From positions 22,462,533-22,526,532 of the forward strand of contig JAKZAP010000001.1 in the NCBI GenBank assembly GCA_023053575.1: DNA of 64,000 nucleotides, written 5' to 3'. Positions 58,790 to 64,000 of this stretch are shown piece after piece. The notes under the pieces were generated by a model. That model did not search any database. It saw only the letters and a list, made by a program, of their open reading frames with translations, and had not been told where the DNA came from. Source of the stretch: Branchinecta lynchi. Its lineage: Eukaryota; Arthropoda; Branchiopoda; Anostraca; Branchinectidae. Within the stretch, counting starts at the first letter, position 1. Each line of letters opens with the position of its first letter. The position numbers and the translations under genes are program-made.

Positions 58790-59146
58790 TTATTTCAGAA
58801 TCTTTAATCCATTTCCAGTCATTAACGTTTTGATCAAGTCCTGACTTCTTTGATTTAAAATCCTTTTATTTGTACCGATAAGATCCTTCATCGATTTTTT
58901 GTTTCCAATTACATCAATGAGTTCTTTCTTGTTTACATCGATCAGATCTTTCCCATATTCTATTGCTCTGTTTTTCAACAACTCAAATCTCGGTTTAATA
59001 ATATTATTATACATTGACATAGCCCCATCTTTTATTTGTTTTGCTGACGTTTGAAATAACTGGGAATTAACAATGTTTTTGAATACACTACCGATTCCAC
59101 TTCCATACTGCTTTTTATAAAGTAATCGCTTATTATTAATCAACAT
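58790..59146 (-). CDS. Small minor capsid protein (pVI-like role possible)
   Basis: A 118-codon gene with start context CTATAAATG. It begins with a short basic segment, then QYGSGIGSVFKNIV, a Gly-rich start to an amphipathic helix, and ends MTGNGLKILK. The rest is helical and Lys-rich. Small proteins of this kind lie between penton and hexon genes in Polintons and are thought to be virion cement or membrane-active proteins. MTGN-G fits the adenain consensus (M/I/L)xGx-G, so the element's protease may cut here. Function is inferred. Confidence 0.6.
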   Translation of the reverse strand: MLINNKRLLYKKQYGSGIGSVFKNIVNSQLFQTSAKQIKDGAMSMYNNIIKPRFELLKNRAIEYGKDLIDVNKKELIDVIGNKKSMKDLIGTNKRILNQRSQDLIKTLMTGNGLKILK

Positions 59147-59178
59147 TTATAGGTAAATAATTTTATTTCACTAATCCT

Positions 59179-59901
59179 TTAAGCTTTTCTTAAATGCAGT
59201 ACGTATCCAACGTTATCACCATTCAAATCGATAGGTCTTCCCAACTGATCAGTAATTGTCATTCTCAAGGAGTAAATAAAGTCTTTTGTATTAATAGGAA
59301 GGTAGATTAATTGTCTAGGATTCTCAACAATTTGACAACCCGGTTCTGTATTCGGAACAAATGTCCAAATGACATCTGATTTACTTTTGTTTACGATAGA
59401 ACTGTTTACAAGAGAGCAGTGAATTTGAATTTTATCAACGCTTCTTGTTATATTCGGAAGCTTTGTACCTTCATTGATTTTCTTAGATATCTCACTATCC
59501 TTCTCAAATCCTAAAATCTGACACAAGTCACTATTAAATCTAAACACATATTTTTCTTGTAATAGTATGACAAATCTCATAGATGCTGGATTGGATGAAA
59601 TTACAATAGGACATTTATCTTTTGGGGTATCAAAATACTGACACAAAAAATAATTCAAACAATCATCGTTATACATCCCATTAGGAATACTAACATTCAT
59701 CCATTCTGTTGCATTATTATCTTCATCTTTCCTGTATTGAAATGTATTATTTCCAAATTTATCACTTATATTATGCCATGAATACCACAAAGTACACTGA
59801 TTCAAACCTATTTCATAATCACAATTACGGTTCAATTCGATTGGTTGACTAAATGTTATATCAATGATACTTTCATTACCTTCAATGTTTAACAACACCA
59901 T
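59179..59901 (-). CDS. Putative penton-like minor capsid protein (single jelly-roll)
   Basis: A 240-codon gene with start context CTAATAAATG. Length and position fit the single jelly-roll penton protein of Polintons, which would occupy the five-fold vertices. Visible family-type features are IPNGMYNDDCLNYFLCQYF, LCQILGF and a C-terminal beta-rich part ending YVLHLRKA. It lies between the 276-codon gene and the small capsid gene, with 32-nt spacers or less. The frame is intact. Confidence 0.72.
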   Translation of the reverse strand: MVLLNIEGNESIIDITFSQPIELNRNCDYEIGLNQCTLWYSWHNISDKFGNNTFQYRKDEDNNATEWMNVSIPNGMYNDDCLNYFLCQYFDTPKDKCPIVISSNPASMRFVILLQEKYVFRFNSDLCQILGFEKDSEISKKINEGTKLPNITRSVDKIQIHCSLVNSSIVNKSKSDVIWTFVPNTEPGCQIVENPRQLIYLPINTKDFIYSLRMTITDQLGRPIDLNGDNVGYVLHLRKA

Positions 59902-59904
59902 TTA

Positions 59905-60735
59905 TTAGAAATAATTTTTATATATTGAATTGTAATCTCTCTTCGTAAGAAATTTATTTCGCATTAACGAATCCAAAATATCAATAGCTTCATTTCTCAC
60001 CTCATCAGATGTATTTCCGTTTACTCTGCTACCTATCAAAGTGTATAATTTTGAAATCATTTCATCACAATTCATAAATATTCCAGTTCCTTGTTGTCTG
60101 ATAAAGGGTATACTAGATTGAATTTTTCTTAATCTATCCTTATAGTCTTGTATAAATAAAATAATTTGATCATACTTATTCGAACTATAACTTTTACTTT
60201 TCAGACCACCATAACTTTGACTTATAGATGTTAAATAATTCAGAGCCCCATCTATTTCTTTATGATGCTCAAGGTAATAATGAGGCATTTTAAAATAATT
60301 ATCGGTACCATTCCAGTCATCTTTATATTTTAAATTAATTTGATTTAATAATTCCACATCAATATTTAAGTTTAGATTTACGTCATATGGTTGTTCTAGA
60401 TTGGGTTCTATCGCATGAGTGGGAGCTCGACTCGATTCCTCTGAAGTAGTGGTCTGTAAAGCTGTTTTAAATGTATCACCTAATCTTAAAAACCGTCTTC
60501 TTGAATTATTATCACCTTCCTGTAGTTTATTAATTATCGTTTCAGCGTTCTCTTGTAATTTTTTGATGGTATCTTTAGTGTTTTCTTTTTGTGCTATAAT
60601 AACTGGAGCGTTTAACTCTGAAGCATATTCCCGAAATCCTGCCTTCTCCATCTCATTTTGTTGAACCTTGCTTCTCTGAATTTCTCTGTTCTTCACTATA
60701 TCCGATAACATATCACTCAAGCGTCTTGAATCCAT
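59905..60735 (-). CDS. Conserved Polinton protein of unknown function
   Basis: A 276-codon gene with start context ATATAAATG; its stop is 4 nt before the next start. The N-terminal ~95 residues are charged and helical with likely coiled coil (KENTKDTIKKLQENAETI). The C-terminal ~60 residues (LYTLIGSRVNGN...IDILDSLMRNKFLTKRDYNS) form a motif I associate with proteins next to the integrase/capsid block in animal Polintons. No enzyme motif is seen. It may be structural. Confidence 0.6.
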   Translation of the reverse strand: MDSRRLSDMLSDIVKNREIQRSKVQQNEMEKAGFREYASELNAPVIIAQKENTKDTIKKLQENAETIINKLQEGDNNSRRRFLRLGDTFKTALQTTTSEESSRAPTHAIEPNLEQPYDVNLNLNIDVELLNQINLKYKDDWNGTDNYFKMPHYYLEHHKEIDGALNYLTSISQSYGGLKSKSYSSNKYDQIILFIQDYKDRLRKIQSSIPFIRQQGTGIFMNCDEMISKLYTLIGSRVNGNTSDEVRNEAIDILDSLMRNKFLTKRDYNSIYKNYF

Positions 60736-60751
60736 TTATATACAAGTAATT

Positions 60752-61723
60752 TTATTTCATAATAAATTTTGAAAGTTCTTTTTCATAAAACCCTCCTTGA
60801 ATTAATTCCCCACTTTTGTCAGATATTTCATAAGTAATGGGAATGGTAGGTCTGATGGTTGCTATCTGAAATACTTCATCCGTATAATTAGGTAAATATC
60901 CTTTATCGAAAATACTTTTTTCTTTTTTAATTCTGACTAAATCCCCTACTTTGACGTTTCCTGTGATTTTGTAGTCATCTACTGGAGGAAACAGAGCACT
61001 AAAAACCTTTTTCTGATTAACCTTTTTACTAGCATCAACTGGTTTCATTTGTATTGAACGGTGGTACGAGTTATTATAATTACTCACAAATAAAGGTAAA
61101 ATATCAATCCAATTAGTAGTGTTATTGTGAGTGAAATATTTCCATAACTTGTCTTTCAGCGTTCTATTGAATCGTTCTACAATTTGCGCTTTCAATTCGC
61201 TTTCAGATGCAAACCAGTGTATATCGTTATTTTTCAAAAAAGATTGAACATTTCTCATCACAAATTCTTTACCTTTATCAGTTTGTAGTTTCTTACGAAT
61301 TCTTTCTTTAAATATAACACTGAATGCTTTTATTATTTCAGCACCCGTTTTGTCTTTCAGAGGGACACACCAAGCATATTTACTAAAGCAATCAATAACA
61401 GTTAAAATGTAATTTGTTTTATTATTTTCTTTTTTATATTTCTGCATGTCAACTAAATCAGCTTGCCATTGCTCATCAACATAGTGAACATACACTCGCC
61501 TCCTTTCAAAGTTATGATAGGAAGGTTTGTGTAACGTATACACATTCTCATTTTGCAACACATTTTTTATTTTATCCTTGGAAACCTTAACACCATTTTC
61601 TTTTAATTTTCTGTAAATATCATCCACACCTGAATAATTAGAATAATACGTCTTTAAAATATCTGTTTCTGCGTTGAGGTTTTTTTTAAAAAGCGATTTT
61701 TCCTCGACCCGCAAATAACACAA
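60752..61723 (-). CDS. DDE integrase, no ATG of its own (-1 frame of zinc-ribbon gene)
   Basis: The open frame gives 323 residues when counted from its first possible near-start (TTG at 61723); its first ATG lies inside the catalytic core, so it lacks a usable start. It would insert the element into host DNA. By that numbering, an HHCC-region-like N-terminus (about 22-70) is followed by the rve core with Asp89 (QWQADL), Asp149 (LQTDKG) and Glu183 (VERFNR), spacing DD(33)E as in Polinton integrases. The C-terminal SH3-like part has VGDLVRIKKEKSIFDKGYLP. It also lacks the upstream TAATAAATG box. It overlaps the zinc-ribbon frame in the -1 register at a T_TTA_AAA slippery heptamer (61690-61684). 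A real one-base indel or assembly error in the A8 run is the alternative. Confidence 0.9.
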   Translation of the reverse strand: MCYLRVEEKSLFKKNLNAETDILKTYYSNYSGVDDIYRKLKENGVKVSKDKIKNVLQNENVYTLHKPSYHNFERRRVYVHYVDEQWQADLVDMQKYKKENNKTNYILTVIDCFSKYAWCVPLKDKTGAEIIKAFSVIFKERIRKKLQTDKGKEFVMRNVQSFLKNNDIHWFASESELKAQIVERFNRTLKDKLWKYFTHNNTTNWIDILPLFVSNYNNSYHRSIQMKPVDASKKVNQKKVFSALFPPVDDYKITGNVKVGDLVRIKKEKSIFDKGYLPNYTDEVFQIATIRPTIPITYEISDKSGELIQGGFYEKELSKFIMK

Positions 61724-61821
61724 TTCCCTTTCAGCATTGGAACATTATTTTTTTGTGACACTGCCTTAAACATTGATTCAGTGTCAGTGCTCTTTTTACA
61801 TTTCATACAATAAATCTCCAT
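61654..61821 (-). CDS. Small zinc-ribbon protein (DUF5679-like)
   Basis: A 55-codon frame starts ATG at 61821 after CTAATAA and stops at 61654. It has the pattern YCMKCK at residues 4-9, then 25 residues on, CVIC at 34-37, a four-cysteine zinc ribbon ending SRKNRFLKK. This matches the small DUF5679-type ribbon found in Polintons and some large DNA viruses. Its last codons overlap the integrase frame. At Phe44-Leu45-Lys46 the mRNA reads U UUA AAA A, so it may be the N-terminal part of a frameshifted ribbon-integrase product. Confidence 0.75.
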   Translation of the reverse strand: MEIYCMKCKKSTDTESMFKAVSQKNNVPMLKGNCVICGSRKNRFLKKTSTQKQIF

Positions 61822-61838
61822 TTATTAGAAAATAATTT

Positions 61839-62183
61839 TTATAAACGAAAAGCTACCAACTTCATTTTGCGCTTAATGTAGGAAATACAGTGAAGTCCAC
61901 AGTTTACTTCGTCTATATTTTGGACAGCAAGATTTTCATAAGCTATTTTTTTCTTTGAAGTTTTTAGATATTTAACTATTTCTTTTCCTGGAGGAATACC
62001 GAAAGAATCAAAAAATTCTACATGGGGGTATTCAGGTAGATTACAATACGCAACCCAGTGAGTTCCAGGCATTCCGAGTTTATCATAATTAATGACACCG
62101 CATTCCGAATCGTTTATATGTTTGGGTAGCGTATCTAAAGAGAAAACACCTCGAAACTGTGGTATACTCCCTAATGCATCCAT
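61839..62183 (-). CDS. Adenain-type cysteine protease (likely needs upstream frameshift)
   Basis: One hundred and fourteen codons from the only ATG. The catalytic set is visible: His42 in GTHWVAY, Asp59 in EFFDSFG, Gln88 and Cys95 in NCGLHC, as in adenovirus protease and Polinton PRO. It would process virion proteins. This ATG (context GATATTATG) lacks the box carried by the other genes. In-frame codons directly upstream (GPLTNFDI) look like the true protease N-terminus, and that open stretch continues upstream into the end of the 189-codon gene in the -1 register, past an A_AAA_AAC slippery heptamer at 62246-62240. The protease may therefore be made as a fusion. Confidence 0.85.
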   Translation of the reverse strand: MDALGSIPQFRGVFSLDTLPKHINDSECGVINYDKLGMPGTHWVAYCNLPEYPHVEFFDSFGIPPGKEIVKYLKTSKKKIAYENLAVQNIDEVNCGLHCISYIKRKMKLVAFRL

Positions 62184-62206
62184 AATATCAAAATTAGTTA
62201 GAGGTC

Positions 62207-62776
62207 CTACTTTACTTTTGCTTCTTTTTTGATGTCCCCGTTTTTTGACTTCCTAGACCTTCCACGTACCCCATGACCGACAACTTTTTGTGTTCCAGGG
62301 AGTGTAAGCGCTCCACCTATGTTGACATCATCGTTTTTTTCCTTCCTAGGCCTTCCACGTACACCATTACCGGTAACTTTTTGTGTTCCAGGAAGTTTTA
62401 GCGCACCACCTGTGTTGGTCATTTTATCCATAATTTTCTTACCAGCGAATGTACCCAAAGCAGCAGCACCACTTGTTAAAGCTGCCTTACCAAGGGTAAT
62501 TGCTAGCGGTATTAAAAATGGAAGTAATCCACCCTTTTGAATCGCTTCTTTCATCTGTTTGTATGATACATCAATATCACAGCCCTTATTATTCATTTTA
62601 CATGTTTCAATTTTATCAATTTGTCGTTTACTTAAAAGTAACTTGACTGGTTCTCGTTCATTTTGTCTACTATGACTAACACGTATCTGACATTTTTGTT
62701 TAGCATCAAAGCATTTCTTCAGCTTTCCTTTCTGAAGCTTTGACAAATAAACTGTATACTCCATTGTTTCAACCAT
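62207..62776 (-). CDS. AT-hook minor capsid / core protein (pX-like)
   Basis: A 189-codon gene with start context CCTAATAAATG. Residues 7-75 hold two related blocks (LSKLQKGKLKKC... and LSKRQIDKIETC...). Residues 82-112 are a Gly/Ala/Leu-rich helix (GGLLPFLIPLAI...), like the membrane-active or core peptides of adenovirus-type virions. Residues 122-145 and 152-176 are a direct repeat (GGALKLPGTQKV / GGALTLPGTQKV) each ending in an AT-hook-like core (RGRPRK, RGRSRK), which suggests packaged-DNA binding. A_AAA_AAC at codons 177-179 may shift ribosomes into the protease frame. Confidence 0.72.
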   Translation of the reverse strand: MVETMEYTVYLSKLQKGKLKKCFDAKQKCQIRVSHSRQNEREPVKLLLSKRQIDKIETCKMNNKGCDIDVSYKQMKEAIQKGGLLPFLIPLAITLGKAALTSGAAALGTFAGKKIMDKMTNTGGALKLPGTQKVTGNGVRGRPRKEKNDDVNIGGALTLPGTQKVVGHGVRGRSRKSKNGDIKKEAKVK

Positions 62777-62806
62777 TTATTAGGGAATAAATTTATGTTA
62801 TAAAAT

Positions 62807-63430
62807 TTATTTACCAGCCATCATTTTTTCTATTCTGGTAACGAATGGTTTGTCAACAGGTTTTAGCTCTACCTCTAGAAGCCTTTTTAAAATATTTACT
62901 ACTGCTCTTTCAATATTATCGATACGAGTTTTTTGACCAGCAATCTTTCCTTCAATTATACCGTTATGGGTGTGTTGCCCAAGAAGCTTTTTGTCATAAT
63001 CTAAAAGATTCATAGTTAACGTTGCTAAATTAACAGCATCATTTTTGTTTCTAGGGTTTTGAACATTTGTTATCAATTTGTTCTCAGCATCAATTTCTTT
63101 CTCATTAACTCGAATTATTTCTTTTACAAATAACCCTTTATCATTAATCCTTACCAATAAATTTTTAGGAGAATCATGTACCGCAGTTAATCTGTTGATA
63201 TCTTCGCTAAAATACTGATTTATCCCCACTTGTTGTGCGGTAATTTCTTCTTTAAATTGATTCAGAATAATAGTCATGGATCTGAAACTAATAGCGTCCT
63301 GGTCAGCTTTCGCATCCCCTAACATAATAATTCTCTTATCTCGTAGGTTAATATTACCGTTGTCATCAGTAACTCTCTTTTCATTCGATTCGTTACTAAC
63401 CTTTTTTCCAACACTACCAAATTTATTCAT
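62807..63430 (-). CDS. Fibre-like protein with tail-fibre-type repeats
   Basis: A 207-codon gene with start context ATAATAAATG. Two repeats resemble those of trimeric tail fibres: residues 30-52 (RDKRIIMLGDAKADQDAISF) and 118-140 (KLITNVQNPRNKNDAVNLAT), each with an I..(L/N)...DA core. A C-terminal coiled coil is likely at about 165-190. HTHNG at 153-157 could bind metal or mark a turn. Such proteins trimerise and often serve in virion attachment. This would suit a vertex spike, but I infer that from the repeats only. Confidence 0.5.
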   Translation of the reverse strand: MNKFGSVGKKVSNESNEKRVTDDNGNINLRDKRIIMLGDAKADQDAISFRSMTIILNQFKEEITAQQVGINQYFSEDINRLTAVHDSPKNLLVRINDKGLFVKEIIRVNEKEIDAENKLITNVQNPRNKNDAVNLATLTMNLLDYDKKLLGQHTHNGIIEGKIAGQKTRIDNIERAVVNILKRLLEVELKPVDKPFVTRIEKMMAGK

Positions 63431-63446
63431 TTATTATAGAAATAAA

Positions 63447-64000
63447 TTATCCGGTAAATTTTTCAAAGTTTTTCCTGTACTTAAGGGTTTTATCTTTTAT
63501 TTTTAAATCTATGAAGAAAAAACCGTAGCCCTTGGTTGCAGTCTCGAATTGTTTGAGAAATTTTTCATTGTCTATGCTGGATACATGGCTTTGTCTTATT
63601 AATTTTACTTCTTTTGGATTAGAACACTGAAAGAATGCAAAATAATTGCACTGGAGCCTTACCACCTTTGGCGTTTTATGATAGCTTTGAGACAAGTAAA
63701 TAATTGAGGCATTTTTCTTTCTTCCTCTTATGAATAAATCTTCTATTTTCTTCTGGTCTTTTTCAGTGACAAAATCATCAAAGATAATCAAATTTTGGTA
63801 TTCAGGGTCTAAGTCGTCAACATCGACAATATCATCAAGATTGTTACTTACTGTTAAGACTTTCGATTTGCACTGTGACTCCAAAGTGGTTAAATTGGTT
63901 ATAAGGTCTTGATATTTATCTTCTTCAAGATCTTTAGCATACAAGTATATTCGGTTGAAACAAAGATATTCATAAATTAAATTCAAAAGAAGGTTAGTTT
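63447..64000 (-). CDS. Packaging ATPase (FtsK/HerA-like), 5' part outside window
   Basis: The frame is open to the window end and its stop is at 63447. The first visible residues (TNLLLNLIYEYLCF) look like the helix after a Walker A loop, so the P-loop itself is just outside. A Walker B strand (NLIIFDDFV) and a following sensor-like IYLSQSY are present. This is the A32/FtsK-type genome packaging ATPase of Polintons and related viruses. A TTG at 63986 is not a start. Separation from the fibre-like gene is 16 nt. Confidence 0.82.
   Translation of the reverse strand, partial: TNLLLNLIYEYLCFNRIYLYAKDLEEDKYQDLITNLTTLESQCKSKVLTVSNNLDDIVDVDDLDPEYQNLIIFDDFVTEKDQKKIEDLFIRGRKKNASIIYLSQSYHKTPKVVRLQCNYFAFFQCSNPKEVKLIRQSHVSSIDNEKFLKQFETATKGYGFFFIDLKIKDKTLKYRKNFEKFTG

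Larger units (their letters stand above)
56796..64000 (-). mobile_element. Maverick/Polinton (adintovirus-like) element, one end, truncated by window
   Basis: From about 56796 the base composition becomes strongly AT-rich, and all genes lie on the minus strand with spacers of about 25-60 nt. It encodes a packaging ATPase, adenain-type protease, DDE integrase, penton-like and double-jelly-roll capsid proteins, the core set of self-synthesizing Polinton elements. The likely outer end is AGTAGTTATATAAAGGGGG at 56796; Polintons usually begin AG. The terminal ~240 bp (to 57040) are non-coding, as expected of a terminal inverted repeat, but the partner end is outside the window. DNA polymerase B is not seen. 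Host family A sequence stops at 56675, about 120 bp before it. Confidence 0.88.

Overview
The window is a piece of an animal (metazoan) nuclear genome, most likely an invertebrate. I cannot fix the phylum. The evidence is a CDK1 gene split by spliceosomal introns with GT..AG borders, two exons of a KAT6 (MOZ/MORF-type) histone acetyltransferase gene, several LINE fragments, and many small DNA transposons. Host sequence is moderately AT-rich and very repeat-dense. The last 7 kb is much more AT-rich and belongs to a virus-like element.

Layout. Positions 1-2600 lie upstream of CDK1 and hold a 181-bp tandem duplication, a possible minus-strand coding exon and a hAT-like MITE. Positions 2634-25018 carry a complete CDK1 coding sequence in seven exons (304 codons by my count; PSTAIRE, HRD, DFG, T-loop Thr and GDSEIDQL all present). 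Its introns are filled with nested repeats. Positions 25019-42690 are a repeat-packed intergenic stretch with a possible promoter and 5' exon near 39400-39660. Positions 42705-42998 and 51435-51887 are the first two coding exons of a KAT6-like gene (two winged-helix modules and a basic/acidic linker). The rest of that gene is not seen before about 56.8 kb.

Repeats. Two modular families recur: A, bounded by GGGATCCC palindromes with a 136-bp internal repeat, and B, with a GGCACTTG hairpin start and a 281-bp internal repeat. Both look like non-autonomous elements with an internal minisatellite. Several hAT-type elements have exact or near-exact 8-bp target duplications (for example 49909-50973, 40539-40719, 33515-33684, 28889-30496). 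Harbinger-like MITEs, LINE 3' ends and short hammerhead-ribozyme-like repeats are also present. Many are nested, so insertion order can be read.

Positions about 56796-64000 are one end of a Maverick/Polinton (adintovirus-like) element, with all genes on the minus strand. In transcription order they are packaging ATPase (cut by the window end), fibre-like protein, AT-hook minor capsid protein, adenain-type protease, zinc ribbon/integrase, a conserved protein of unknown role, penton-like protein, small capsid protein, double-jelly-roll capsid protein and a small possible OB-fold protein. DNA polymerase B is not in view. Eight genes share a TAATAAATG or TATAAATG start. The protease and integrase lack it; each lies in the -1 frame behind a canonical slippery heptamer (A_AAA_AAC and U_UUA_AAA). 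This suggests retrovirus-like -1 frameshift expression of the two enzymes and is the most interesting observation here.
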